Assembly: GCA_029060405.1 (NCBI GenBank)
Contig: JAIDUB010000082.1
Coordinates: 1-48,520, forward strand
Length of the DNA: 48,520 nt
From: Duncaniella sp.
GTDB lineage: Bacteria > Bacteroidota > Bacteroidia > Bacteroidales > Muribaculaceae
Reading direction: 5' to 3'
Part shown: piece by piece, positions 18,386-27,389 of the stretch
Layout of the letters: each line of letters begins with the position of its first letter
Position numbering within the stretch: position 1 is the stretch's first letter
The notes under the pieces: generated by a model
What the model was told of the DNA's origin: nothing
The model's database searches: none
What the model saw: the letters and a program-made list of their open reading frames with translations, nothing else
Translations under genes and position numbers: made by a program

Positions 18386-19690
18386 ATGTCAAAACTACGT
18401 CTCCTTCTGCCGGCGCTCGCACTCGGCATGATTTCAACCGATGCTTTCGCATATTCCGCAACTGAAGAACAACGCGACTCGCTGATGGCCAACCACAAGT
18501 ATATATTTTTCGGTGATGGAAGCAATCCGCAGTCTGATTCCATACGCACTCTTGTAGAGAATTTCTACTATGATCAGTTCCGTCATTTTCAGGATCCCGA
18601 TGCACCGTATTTCCTGTTTATGAGCCGCGATGCCAATCTGGCTATGGGAGTGGGCGGAACGGTAAGGATGAGGGGATATTTTGACTGGGGCGGCTCCGTC
18701 AATTCGCCCGGCTTCACACCTGCGATTATTCCCGTAAGCCACGACCCGCTCCACCAGCGTCTGCTCGGAACCACACCGGCAGGTACCGCGCTGTTTTTCC
18801 GGGTCATAGGCCGGAACAAGAAGTTCGGCACATTCCAGCTGTATATCGAAGCCAATTTCAACGGCTACTCAAGCCGCGACTTCCATCTTAAGAAAGCCTA
18901 TGCGATGTTCAACGACTGGACCGTAGGTTATGCTTCATCTACATTCGGCGACGCGGCGGCTGTGCCTCCCGTACTCGATGCCGGCGGAGCCAACATGAAG
19001 ATGGATGCCACTGCCGTGCTCGTGCGCTGGATGCACACGTTTAATAATCGATACGTAGTTGCAGCCTCGGTAGAAACTCCGTCGATGAATATTCAGGAAG
19101 ACGGCACCACCACCGCCGCCCGCTCGCAATATCTACCTAATGTGGCTGCTTTCGCCCAATATCAGTGGAGCAAAGACGAGCATGTGCGTTTGGCCGGCAT
19201 CGTGCGCTCCCTGCCCTACCGCGACATGCTCAACGGCAAAAACCACACTCTCACCGGCTGGGGTCTGCAACTGAGCACGGTATTTCACCCTGCTTATAAA
19301 TGGACCGTGTATGGCACTGTCAACGGAGGATATTCCTACTCTAACTTCGGCGGCGACATGCTTTTGGGCAGATATGATCTTGTGGCTGATCCCAAGACTC
19401 CCGGCCGCCTCCGCACCACACCGGGATTCGGCTACAACCTCGGCCTGCAATACAACTTCACCCCGTCTCTTTTCGTATCCACCTCATTCGGCCAAGGGCG
19501 CTCGCTGCCTTCGGGAGAGGCTGTAGGTACGGATTACAAATATGGTTTCCTGAGTTCCACTAACATATTCTGGAATCCTGTGCCACGCGTGCAGATGGGC
19601 GCAGAATTCTCATTTGGCAAGCGTCAGGATTTCAACGGCGAACACGGCTACGCCCGCCGCATCGGCGCCATGATAGCGTTCTCGTTCTGA
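18386..19690 (+). CDS. Outer-membrane porin of the DcaP-like family
   Basis: A 434-residue protein with a signal peptide (MSKLRLLLPALALGMISTDAFA). A short helical region around EEQRDSLMANHKYIFFGDG is followed by alternating aromatic/polar beta strands. It ends in phenylalanine (MIAFSF), the usual barrel sorting signal. FFRVIGRNKKFGTFQLYIEANF and AYAMFNDWTVGYASSTFGD resemble DcaP-like porins. It would be a trimeric channel for small organic solutes. It is divergent from gyrB; its own promoter is not obvious. Confidence 0.8.
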   Translation: MSKLRLLLPALALGMISTDAFAYSATEEQRDSLMANHKYIFFGDGSNPQSDSIRTLVENFYYDQFRHFQDPDAPYFLFMSRDANLAMGVGGTVRMRGYFDWGGSVNSPGFTPAIIPVSHDPLHQRLLGTTPAGTALFFRVIGRNKKFGTFQLYIEANFNGYSSRDFHLKKAYAMFNDWTVGYASSTFGDAAAVPPVLDAGGANMKMDATAVLVRWMHTFNNRYVVAASVETPSMNIQEDGTTTAARSQYLPNVAAFAQYQWSKDEHVRLAGIVRSLPYRDMLNGKNHTLTGWGLQLSTVFHPAYKWTVYGTVNGGYSYSNFGGDMLLGRYDLVADPKTPGRLRTTPGFGYNLGLQYNFTPSLFVSTSFGQGRSLPSGEAVGTDYKYGFLSSTNIFWNPVPRVQMGAEFSFGKRQDFNGEHGYARRIGAMIAFSF

Positions 19691-19698
19691 CAGAGGAC

Positions 19699-20211
19699 TT
19701 ATTCAAGTTCCATCATATCGAAAAACATCAGCCGGGTATGGTCGTTAGCTATTTTCTCCGACAAAATTTTAAACCCATTCTTTATATAAAAATCTATCGC
19801 TGACATATAAGCATCTACTGTCAGATATCGGAATGCTGAATAATTAGGATTCTCATTGAGCATATTCTTTAATATGCTCATGAGATCCGTTCCTATATTA
19901 TGCCCTCTATATGCAGCTGAAACAGCAAATCTTCCAATTTTTATAGCCGGATAGCTCCCGAATTGCTTCCTGTCAGGAAACGCACCCTTAATTTTCTTCC
20001 ACTGATTGTTTGTAACATCCTGTCGGCTGATCTTATCGTTCAACAGACAAAAGTAAGCAACTATCGTTCCTTCATCTATAAGAAGATAAGAGGTGGCAAT
20101 GCGCTTGTCAAGAAAACCCTTGGCATCCTCGACAAGAAAATCATTCAAATCGCTGTCGCCACAATCAAATCCCTCAAGAATGGAATCTTGAGTAAGTCTT
20201 ATAAGCTCCAT
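19699..20211 (-). CDS. GNAT acetyltransferase, toxin-like
   Basis: A 170-residue GNAT protein. The opening FDCGDSDLNDFL resembles the TacT/AtaT group of tRNA-acetylating toxins, whose N-terminal FDCG-x-LN-FL signature is distinctive. The acetyl-CoA loop is IGRFAVSAAYRGHNIGTDLM near residues 92-111, and the C-terminal YLTVDAYMSAIDFYIKNGF closes the fold. The gene begins one base after the stop of a 56-residue protein that looks like its antitoxin. It could instead be a metabolite acetyltransferase, but the paired layout favours a toxin-antitoxin unit. Confidence 0.8.
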   Translation of the reverse strand: MELIRLTQDSILEGFDCGDSDLNDFLVEDAKGFLDKRIATSYLLIDEGTIVAYFCLLNDKISRQDVTNNQWKKIKGAFPDRKQFGSYPAIKIGRFAVSAAYRGHNIGTDLMSILKNMLNENPNYSAFRYLTVDAYMSAIDFYIKNGFKILSEKIANDHTRLMFFDMMELE

Positions 20212-20212
20212 C

Positions 20213-20383
20213 CTATAAGCATACAGTAATATACTTATTTGCCTTCTTGACTGCTTCCTTCAGCTTACGTGTATTTTCGGCCCTCATTTCCTTACTCAGA
20301 TTCTCTACTTCAAGTCGTAGTTTCTCGAATCGCACAGCATCTTCTCCGGTAAGGAGCGGGGTTTCTGCTATTGGTCTTGCCAT
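20213..20383 (-). CDS. Small antitoxin-like protein
   Basis: A 56-residue charged, helix-prone protein beginning MARPIAETPLLTGEDAVRFE. Heptad-like leucines (FEKLRLEVENLSKEM) suggest a short coiled coil, and a Lys-rich tail follows (RKLKEAVKKANKY). Its stop TAG is one base from the ATG of the GNAT gene, so translation is coupled. Small proteins with an RPI-ETP-L-G-DA start next to GNAT toxins are familiar to me in Bacteroidota. There is no DNA-binding domain that I recognise. It is too short for routine gene calling. Confidence 0.75.
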   Translation of the reverse strand: MARPIAETPLLTGEDAVRFEKLRLEVENLSKEMRAENTRKLKEAVKKANKYITVCL

Positions 20384-20409
20384 ATTAACTTATCTTTATA
20401 ATAACACTA

Positions 20410-20417
20410 CAAATATA
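20410..20417 (-). promoter_or_regulatory. -7 element of the GNAT/antitoxin operon
   Basis: TATATTTG on the minus strand, 26 bases before the antitoxin ATG. No TTG at the expected distance is seen. Confidence 0.5.
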
Positions 20418-20469
20418 TAACAAATTCCCGACTTATTCGGATATTTTTGAAGATATATTCAATATCCCG

Positions 20470-21432
20470 TCATTCAAACTTCATATTCTCCAGTCGGTTT
20501 CCGCGGAGGAAATCGGCTATCGGCATTTTACGTTTTCCGGGAATCTGGAGTTCATCCACTCGATACGCCGTGGCGTTGCCGCAGCCAACGGTCATCCTCC
20601 CATCGGCGATGCGCACTTCTCCGTGGGCCAGCGACGATGTTTCTACCGCCTTACCCGCAAATATCTTCACATCTCCCACCACTGTGCCGTCGGCGCTGAG
20701 CGACGACCAAGCTCCGGGATATGGCGAAAGGCCTCTCACGAGGTTACCGACCGTGCGCGCATCAGCGGTCCAGTCTATGCGACAGGTCTCCTTGAAAATC
20801 TTGGGGGCAGGAGTTGGCTCCTCTCCATGCAGAAGCTCGTCCTGTGGAATCGTCTTGAGATTTCCGGCGATAATGCTTTCAACCGTATCAAGCGTAAGGT
20901 CGGCACCGAGCATCATCAACCTGTCATGTACAGAACCCACGTTTTCATCTGGAGCAATCTCAATGCGCTCCTGAGCGATGATGTCGCCGGTATCTATCTC
21001 ATGCTTGAGGAAGAAAGTGGTAACACCAGTTTCGGTATCGCCATTGATCACAGCCCAGTTGATGGGAGCTGCGCCTCGATAGCGGGGCAGCAGCGAGGCG
21101 TGGAGATTGAATGTGCCGAGCCGCGGCATACGCCACACGACCTCAGGCAGCATCCTGAATGCAATGACGATAAAAAGATCGGCATCAAGCTTACGGAGTT
21201 CCTCCACAAATGCCTCATCCTTAAGTTTCACGGGCTGCATCAGCTTGAGTCCGTGAGCGAGGGCATATTCCTTCACGGGCGACTGATACATCTTGTGCCC
21301 GCGACCTGCGGGCTTATCGGGCATCGTGACCACACCCACTATATTATATCCACCCTCCACAAGACGACTGAGCGATTCCACCGCAAATTCGGGAGTTCCT
21401 AAAAATACAATTTTCAAATCTTTCTTTTCCAT
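20470..21432 (-). CDS. fmt: Methionyl-tRNA formyltransferase
   Basis: A 320-residue enzyme that formylates initiator Met-tRNA using 10-formyl-THF. It shows KIVFLGTPEFAV at the start, VVTMPDKPAGRG near 35, and the catalytic stretch NLHASLLPRYRGAAPINWA with Asn/His and downstream HEIDTGDII. The C-terminal OB-like domain is present. The promoter -7 element (TATTTTTG, 21444-21437) is only four bases from the ATG, implying an almost leaderless message. Confidence 0.96.
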   Translation of the reverse strand: MEKKDLKIVFLGTPEFAVESLSRLVEGGYNIVGVVTMPDKPAGRGHKMYQSPVKEYALAHGLKLMQPVKLKDEAFVEELRKLDADLFIVIAFRMLPEVVWRMPRLGTFNLHASLLPRYRGAAPINWAVINGDTETGVTTFFLKHEIDTGDIIAQERIEIAPDENVGSVHDRLMMLGADLTLDTVESIIAGNLKTIPQDELLHGEEPTPAPKIFKETCRIDWTADARTVGNLVRGLSPYPGAWSSLSADGTVVGDVKIFAGKAVETSSLAHGEVRIADGRMTVGCGNATAYRVDELQIPGKRKMPIADFLRGNRLENMKFE

Positions 21433-21436
21433 ACTA

Positions 21437-21444
21437 CAAAAATA
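21437..21444 (-). promoter_or_regulatory. -7 element of fmt, adjacent to its start codon
   Basis: TATTTTTG on the minus strand ends four bases before the fmt ATG. A divergent -7 element for the glycosidase lies 14 bases away. Confidence 0.5.
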
Positions 21445-21457
21445 GCGATTTTTTCTT

Positions 21458-21465
21458 TAACTTTG
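21458..21465 (+). promoter_or_regulatory. -7 element of the glycosidase gene
   Basis: TAACTTTG, 21 bases before the ATG at 21487. The -33 region would overlap the fmt -7 element and has no TTG. Confidence 0.5.
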
Positions 21466-21486
21466 TACTGACACAACCATACATCC

Positions 21487-23118
21487 ATGAAAATTACCTT
21501 GATTTCAACTATAATCGCCCTCTCAGCCTCTACTTGCGGAGCTGCCGTAAATCCATTTGACAACGTAAGGCTTTACGAACGCTGGCAACGTGAGTTCCGC
21601 GGCCCGGAGGATGGCAATCCATATGCCAATGTAACGTTTGGCGCTAAGTTTATCAACGGAAGTGATACTCTCGATGTACCCGGTTTCTACGACGGGAGCG
21701 GCATCTACGTAATTCGTTTTCTCCCGCTGAAGGAAGGTAGATGGGATTACACCACTACCTCATCGGCGCCGCAGCTCGACGGCATCGCGGGCTATATTAC
21801 CTGCAGCGGAGAGGCCAAAGGTCACGGACCGGTACAGGTAAGCGGCCGACATACTTTCGCATATGCCGATTCGACCCGCTACATGCCTTTCGGTACCACA
21901 GCCTACGCTTGGGCTCATATGACGCCCGATCTTCAGCGCATCACTCTGTCGACTCTTGCCGGGAGTGACTACAACAAGATACGCATGTGCGTGATGCCAA
22001 AGAGCTACGCATTGTGTAAGAAGGAGCCGATATATTATCCGTTTGCGTCAGGGCCGAGTGCCACCGAGGACATGACCCTGACAGCCAGAAGCGGCAAACA
22101 GTTTGACATGACTCGCTTCAATCCGTCGTTTTTCCGTAATTTCGAGCAGGCGATCGACAGCCTCGCCGAACTTGGCATAGAAGCCGACCTGATTCTGTTT
22201 CACCCCTACGACAAAGGCGAATGGGGCTTTGACTCGATGCCGGCCGAAGTCAACGAAGCTTATGCCCGCTATCTCGTGGCCCGTTTCGCGTCGTTTCCAA
22301 ATGTATGGTGGTCGATGGCCAACGAATATGACTACGTGAAATCAAAGACTGAAGACGACTGGCTTAACTTAATCGACGTAGTGGACAGCGCCGATCCATA
22401 CGGACACCTGCTGTCGATTCACGGATCTACCGCAACATATTTTCCTTATGAATCGACTCCACGCATCACCCACACCAGCATTCAGGACGAAGCGCCTGTG
22501 ATGGAGCCGGGACGGGCAGCGATCCTGCGAAGCGTATACCGCAAACCCGTGGTGCTCGACGAGGTATGTTATGAAGGCAATCTGCCCAACCGCTGGGGAC
22601 GGCTCAGCGGTCAGGAAATGATACATCGCATATGGAACGGTGTGCTCGGAGGCACATATGTGACTCATGGCGAATGTTTCCTTCAGCATCCCACCGACAA
22701 CGATACTATCATGTGGGCCGAGGGAGGACGTCAGCGCGGCGAGTCATGGAAACGCATAGGATTCATACGCGATATTGTGGAGTCTATGCCCGCTCCGGTA
22801 GAACCGGCCGATATCACCCGCGACATACGCACGTCGACCGGCGGTCAGGGTCACTATCTCATCTATTTCGGAAAAGAAATGCCCGAGAGCTGGCTTTTCA
22901 ATCTGCCGGCCAAGTGCGCCGGATACGACAAGCTGAAGCCCGGCACCCGCTTCAAGGTTGAGATTATCGATACGTGGGACATGACCGTAACCGAGTGGCC
23001 TGAAACTATGGAGATAGGCAAAGCCGTAGACTACCGCCACTACGACATCAACAACCGCAACATACGGCTGCCGCTTACTCCCTACGTGTTGCTTCGGGTT
23101 ACTGAAATCAATGATTGA
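21487..23118 (+). CDS. Secreted glycoside hydrolase with DUF5060/DUF4038/DUF5605-like domains
   Basis: A 543-residue secreted protein (MKITLISTIIALSASTCGA). The first 110 residues resemble the DUF5060 beta domain (YERWQREFRGP...NPYANV, and VRFLPLKEGRWDYTT). A TIM barrel of apiosidase-like type follows, with likely acid/base Glu280 (WWSMANEYDY) and nucleophile Glu359 (PVVLDEVCYEG). The C-terminus is a small beta domain of DUF5605 type. It would cut a plant or host glycan side chain; the substrate is unknown. It stands alone, without SusC/SusD neighbours. The last 11 bases overlap the convergent polyprenyl synthase. Confidence 0.8.
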   Translation: MKITLISTIIALSASTCGAAVNPFDNVRLYERWQREFRGPEDGNPYANVTFGAKFINGSDTLDVPGFYDGSGIYVIRFLPLKEGRWDYTTTSSAPQLDGIAGYITCSGEAKGHGPVQVSGRHTFAYADSTRYMPFGTTAYAWAHMTPDLQRITLSTLAGSDYNKIRMCVMPKSYALCKKEPIYYPFASGPSATEDMTLTARSGKQFDMTRFNPSFFRNFEQAIDSLAELGIEADLILFHPYDKGEWGFDSMPAEVNEAYARYLVARFASFPNVWWSMANEYDYVKSKTEDDWLNLIDVVDSADPYGHLLSIHGSTATYFPYESTPRITHTSIQDEAPVMEPGRAAILRSVYRKPVVLDEVCYEGNLPNRWGRLSGQEMIHRIWNGVLGGTYVTHGECFLQHPTDNDTIMWAEGGRQRGESWKRIGFIRDIVESMPAPVEPADITRDIRTSTGGQGHYLIYFGKEMPESWLFNLPAKCAGYDKLKPGTRFKVEIIDTWDMTVTEWPETMEIGKAVDYRHYDINNRNIRLPLTPYVLLRVTEIND

Positions 23119-24073
23119 GCGAAAGCACGAGTGAGCGCAAGGCTTCCGTGGCATCACACTGCGGAAGCTTGTCGAGCAGCTTACATGCCTGAGCAGAAAG
23201 ACGGTGTATAGCCTCAAAAGCATAATCTATGCCGCCCAATTCCTTGGCATAAGCTATAAGCGCATCTATTTCGGCTGAATCCAGAGTCTCCTTGCGCGAA
23301 AGGGCGAGCATTTCTTCGTGACGGGGATCGTCGGTGACGGTAAGGGCATGAAGCAATGGAAGAGTCAGCTTACCCTCCCGGAGATCGTTGCCCGTAGGCT
23401 TGCCTATATCATCGCTGCTGAAATAGTCATAGATGTCGTCGCGCAACTGGAAGCAGCGGCCAAACAATTCGGCATACTCGCTCATCACCTCGACATCGGC
23501 ATCGGAAGCGCCTACGGTATAGCACCCCATCCTGACGCACGACACAAAAAGTGACGCGGTCTTATGAGATATCACCTTGTAGTAATTTTCCTCGTCGATG
23601 TTGTGGAAACGCGCGTTGCATATCTGATCCATCTCGCCCACCGAAAGCATCTGACCCAGCCGGCCTATCGTATCTATCACCCTCAGGTCGCGTGTACGGA
23701 TTGCCTCACGCAAGGCACCCGATACGAAGAAGTCGCCTACGAGCACGGCTATATGATTATCCCACACGGCATTGATCGTCTTTCGGCCGTGGCGAGTATC
23801 GGAATCATCCACCACATCGTCGTGAATAAGCGACGCATTGTGAAGAAGTTCCACGGCTGCAGCAGCAGCTATTACATCGGGGGTGACTTGACCAAACATC
23901 TTGGCTGTCAGTATCACGAGCATGGGCCGCAGCTGCTTCCCTTTCGACTCCATATAATTGCATATCACATGATTCATCAATTCATTTGACGAATCAAGTG
24001 TCACGGTCATGCGCTCGTTAAGTTCGCGCAACTCGGGAGCAATGCTCTCTCTTATTTGGGAGACGGTCATCAT
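23108..24073 (-). CDS. ispB: Polyprenyl diphosphate synthase (octaprenyl-type)
   Basis: A 321-residue trans-isoprenyl chain elongase. I prefer the ATG at 24073 over a TTG four codons upstream. The first Asp-rich motif is LIHDDVVDDSD near residue 87, and the second is QLRDDIYDYFSSDD near 213. GKQLRP and GKPTGNDLREGK are also typical. It makes the side chain of menaquinone or a related lipid by adding isoprene units. The medium/long-chain type fits menaquinone in Bacteroidales; the exact chain length is not readable. Confidence 0.9.
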   Translation of the reverse strand: MMTVSQIRESIAPELRELNERMTVTLDSSNELMNHVICNYMESKGKQLRPMLVILTAKMFGQVTPDVIAAAAAVELLHNASLIHDDVVDDSDTRHGRKTINAVWDNHIAVLVGDFFVSGALREAIRTRDLRVIDTIGRLGQMLSVGEMDQICNARFHNIDEENYYKVISHKTASLFVSCVRMGCYTVGASDADVEVMSEYAELFGRCFQLRDDIYDYFSSDDIGKPTGNDLREGKLTLPLLHALTVTDDPRHEEMLALSRKETLDSAEIDALIAYAKELGGIDYAFEAIHRLSAQACKLLDKLPQCDATEALRSLVLSLNH

Positions 24074-24182
24074 TTTGAGGTACAAAATTACAAAATAAAA
24101 AATACTTTTACCTCCTGCAGCGAATTTTTTTCAATAATAATTTTTTTAGCGGCTTCAGCATCCCGCATTAATTATAAAAAAT

Positions 24183-24213
24183 TTGGAAAATCAAGCGGGG
24201 TTTGCTACCTTTG
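24183..24213 (+). promoter_or_regulatory. Promoter of the Fur-family gene, giving a near-leaderless mRNA
   Basis: TTG at 24183-24185, 20-base spacer, TACCTTTG at 24206-24213. The ATG is at 24221, seven bases later, so the transcript would begin a few bases before it. Confidence 0.7.
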
Positions 24214-24220
24214 TGCAACA

Positions 24221-24700
24221 ATGAGCGAAGATAAGTCAAGAGCTAAAGCCGCCGAAGCGTTTGCGCAATATATCGCCGCAAGGCAGTTGCGCGACACCCC
24301 CGAGCGGCGCACGATTCTCGACACGATTTTTGACTTCAACGGACACTTCACCATCGAGGAGCTGGCCGAACGCCTCGCCCGGAGCGACTTCCGCGTAGCG
24401 CGGTCGACAATCTACGCCAACATGGAGCTGATGGTTGACTGCGGAATAGTGAGGAGCCATCATCTGCGCGGGGGAGCGGTGCAATATGAGCGCCGCATAG
24501 GCACCGGACAGCACTTCCACTGCATATGCTCCCGCTGCGGGCGCATACGCCAAATACGCGAACCTGAGATTGCACGTATGCTCAACTACAGGCGCTATCC
24601 GTCGTTTACGGTGACCGATATCGAAGTCTATGTCTATGGCCTGTGCCATAAGTGCCGTAAAGCCCTTGCTGATCCGCGCCAAACGTCAAACAGAAAATAA
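24221..24700 (+). CDS. fur: Fur-family metal/peroxide-responsive regulator
   Basis: A 159-residue regulator. The winged helix includes RDTPERRTILDTIFDFNGHFTIEEL and VARSTIYANMELMVDCGIV. The dimer domain has HFHCICSRC (His98/100, Cys103/106) and a second LCHKC pair (Cys142/145), a structural zinc site. It could be Fur, PerR or Zur; the residues alone do not decide. purA begins 33 bases downstream, so the two may be co-transcribed. The start at 24221 is fixed by the promoter, which leaves almost no leader. Confidence 0.9.
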   Translation: MSEDKSRAKAAEAFAQYIAARQLRDTPERRTILDTIFDFNGHFTIEELAERLARSDFRVARSTIYANMELMVDCGIVRSHHLRGGAVQYERRIGTGQHFHCICSRCGRIRQIREPEIARMLNYRRYPSFTVTDIEVYVYGLCHKCRKALADPRQTSNRK

Positions 24701-24733
24701 ACAACACCAATATATCACATATAAAGAATTAAC

Positions 24734-26008
24734 ATGAAAGTAGATGTACTGCTCGGCCTCCAGTGGGGCGATGAAGGTAAAGGTAAGGTAGTCGACGTGC
24801 TGACTCCCCGATATGATGCTGTTGCCCGATTTCAGGGTGGTCCGAATGCCGGTCACACTCTCGAGTTTGAAGGCAAGAAATATGTGCTCCGCTCCATTCC
24901 CTCGGGCGTGTTCCGCGAAGGTCAGGTCAATATCATAGGCAACGGCGTGGTGCTCGACCCCGTTCTTTTCCGCGAGGAAGCTGAAGCTCTCGAAAAAAGC
25001 GGCGTGGATCTGCGCGGCAACCTCCGCATTTCCAAGAAAGTCCACCTGATCGCTCCCACCCACCGGCTGCTCGACGCCGCCAACGAAAAAGCAAAGGGCG
25101 GCAAGAAAATCGGCACTACAGGCAAGGGCATCGGCCCCACTTACACCGATAAAATATCGCGCAACGGTATCCGTTTGGGCGACATCTACCATAATTTCGA
25201 CGAAAAATATTCGGCCCTCCGCGAGCGCCATCTCGAGCAGCTTCGCCAGCTCGGTGCCGAGCCCGAAGGTCTCCCCGAACTCGAGAAAAAATGGATGGAT
25301 GCCATCGAGTACTTACGCGGCTTCGAAATTATCGACTCTGAATTTGAAATTGACAAGTTGCTCAAGGAGGGTAAAAGCGTGCTCTGCGAAGGCGCTCAAG
25401 GCACTCTACTCGATATCGACTTCGGTTCATATCCTTTCGTAACAAGTTCCAATACTATATGTGCCGGTGCTTGCTCAGGTCTGGGCGTGGCTCCCGGAAA
25501 GATTGGAGAGGTCTACGGTATCTTCAAGGCCTACTGCACCCGCGTGGGATCCGGACCATTCCCCACCGAGCTTTTCGACGAGACAGGCAAGACCATCCGT
25601 GACCTCGGCCATGAATACGGCGCGGTGACCGGCCGCGAACGTCGCTGCGGCTGGATTGACCTTGTGGCTCTGCGCTATGCCATCATGATCAACGGCGTGA
25701 CACAGCTCATCATGATGAAGAGCGACGTGCTCGACGGCTTTGACGAAATCAAGGCTTGCGTTGCCTACCGCATCAACGGCGAGGAAACGCGTCAGTTCCC
25801 CTACTCCATCGAGGAGGATATAGAGCCGGTATACGTAACCCTTCCGGGATGGAAGACCGACATGACACGCTTCACTTCCGAAGATCAGTTCCCCAAGGCA
25901 TTCAAGGACTACATCTCGTTCCTCGAAAAAGAGCTCGACACCCCTATCACCATAGTATCGATAGGCCCTGACCGCGACCAGACAATCATACGGCAGAATC
26001 ATAAGTAA
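24734..26008 (+). CDS. purA: Adenylosuccinate synthetase
   Basis: A 424-residue enzyme of AMP synthesis, joining IMP and aspartate with GTP. The GTP loop GLQWGDEGKGK is at residues 8-18. GGPNAGHT near 35, TTGKGIGPTY near 128 and GAQGTLLDIDFGSYPFVTSS near 220 are all family signatures. The length is standard. The DUF1015 gene follows after 28 bases. Confidence 0.98.
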   Translation: MKVDVLLGLQWGDEGKGKVVDVLTPRYDAVARFQGGPNAGHTLEFEGKKYVLRSIPSGVFREGQVNIIGNGVVLDPVLFREEAEALEKSGVDLRGNLRISKKVHLIAPTHRLLDAANEKAKGGKKIGTTGKGIGPTYTDKISRNGIRLGDIYHNFDEKYSALRERHLEQLRQLGAEPEGLPELEKKWMDAIEYLRGFEIIDSEFEIDKLLKEGKSVLCEGAQGTLLDIDFGSYPFVTSSNTICAGACSGLGVAPGKIGEVYGIFKAYCTRVGSGPFPTELFDETGKTIRDLGHEYGAVTGRERRCGWIDLVALRYAIMINGVTQLIMMKSDVLDGFDEIKACVAYRINGEETRQFPYSIEEDIEPVYVTLPGWKTDMTRFTSEDQFPKAFKDYISFLEKELDTPITIVSIGPDRDQTIIRQNHK

Positions 26009-26036
26009 TCATCTCACATCCTTAAATCTAAATACC

Positions 26037-27281
26037 ATGGCTAAAGTCAAACCTTTCCGCGGCGTACGCCCTCCACGCCACTTAGTCACTCAGGTGGCTT
26101 CCCGCCCCTACGACGTGCTCAATTCTGAAGAAGCCCGCTCTGAGGCCGACGGCAATCCCATGTCGCTCTACCACATCATCAAGCCCGAAATAGATTTCGA
26201 GCCGGGTACTGACGAACATGATGAACGAGTATATGACAAGGCCGTAGAGAATTTCCGCGCTTTTCAGGACAACGGTTGGCTCGTGGCCGACGACAACGAC
26301 CACTATTATATCTATGCGCAGACCATGAACGGTCGCACTCAATACGGTATCGTCGTGGCTGCCAATGTGGACGACTATATGGAAGGCCGCATCAAGAAGC
26401 ACGAGCTTACCCGTCGCGACAAGGAGGAGGACCGCATGAAACATGTGCGTATCAACAATGCCAATATCGAGCCTGTGTTTTTCGCGTTCCCCGACAATGA
26501 AGTGCTTGAAAAAATCATTAAAGATGTCACAGCCGGAGAGCCCGAATATGACTTCACCGCCCCCGACGGCTTCGGCCATCATTTCTGGGTAGTGGACGAT
26601 CCCGGGCAGATCGAAACCATCACCAAGGCTTTCGACGCCATACCGTCGCTTTACATCGCCGATGGTCACCATCGCTCGGCTGCAGCCGCTCTTATAGGTC
26701 ACGAGAAAGCTACCAATAATCCCGACCACCGCGGCGATGAGGAATATAACTATTTCCTTGCCGTAGCGTTTCCCGCTTCGCATCTCAACATCATCGACTA
26801 CAACCGCGTGGTGCGTGACCTCAACGGCCTTACTCCCGAGGAATTCCTCGCCCGTCTTGAGGAGAATTTCATTGTTGAGCCCAAGGGTGAAGAAGAATAT
26901 CGCCCCACCGCCCTCCACAATTTCTCGCTATACCTCGACGGCAAGTGGTATTCACTCACAGCACGCCCCGGTACTTACAACGACGAAGATCCCATAGGAG
27001 TACTCGATGTGACCATATCATCTGACCTTATACTCCGCGATATTCTCGGTATCACTGACCTGCGCAGCGATAAGCGCATCGACTTCGTGGGCGGTATACG
27101 CGGACTCGGCGAACTCAAACGCCGCGTTGACTCCGGTGAAATGAAAGTGGCTCTCGCCCTGTATCCCGTGTCGATGAAACAGCTTATGGACATAGCCGAT
27201 TCAGGCAACATCATGCCTCCGAAAACCACATGGTTTGAACCCAAGCTTCGTTCAGGGCTGGTAATCCACAAACTCGACTGA
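26037..27281 (+). CDS. DUF1015 family protein
   Basis: A 414-residue cytoplasmic protein. It opens VKPFRGVRPP and has SRPYDVLNSEEAR near 22 and YIADGHHRSAAAALIGHE near 206, the signature of DUF1015. In many genomes this gene sits beside serine or purine metabolism genes; here it follows purA. Its activity is not established in my knowledge. It is followed by a hairpin terminator. Confidence 0.92.
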   Translation: MAKVKPFRGVRPPRHLVTQVASRPYDVLNSEEARSEADGNPMSLYHIIKPEIDFEPGTDEHDERVYDKAVENFRAFQDNGWLVADDNDHYYIYAQTMNGRTQYGIVVAANVDDYMEGRIKKHELTRRDKEEDRMKHVRINNANIEPVFFAFPDNEVLEKIIKDVTAGEPEYDFTAPDGFGHHFWVVDDPGQIETITKAFDAIPSLYIADGHHRSAAAALIGHEKATNNPDHRGDEEYNYFLAVAFPASHLNIIDYNRVVRDLNGLTPEEFLARLEENFIVEPKGEEEYRPTALHNFSLYLDGKWYSLTARPGTYNDEDPIGVLDVTISSDLILRDILGITDLRSDKRIDFVGGIRGLGELKRRVDSGEMKVALALYPVSMKQLMDIADSGNIMPPKTTWFEPKLRSGLVIHKLD

Positions 27282-27311
27282 GTATAAAAATATACAATTT
27301 TTCAATAATTT

Positions 27312-27339
27312 AGCCCCGCATGGTGAACATTGCGGGGCT
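27312..27339 (+). terminator. Terminator after the purA-DUF1015 operon
   Basis: AGCCCCGCA (27312-27320) pairs with TGCGGGGCT (27331-27339) around a 10-base loop, 30 bases after the stop. The following sequence TCATGTGTTATT is only mildly U-rich. Confidence 0.65.
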
Positions 27340-27389
27340 TCATGTGTTATTAAGATATACAGATTCTTAACAACAGCTTTTTTACTATT

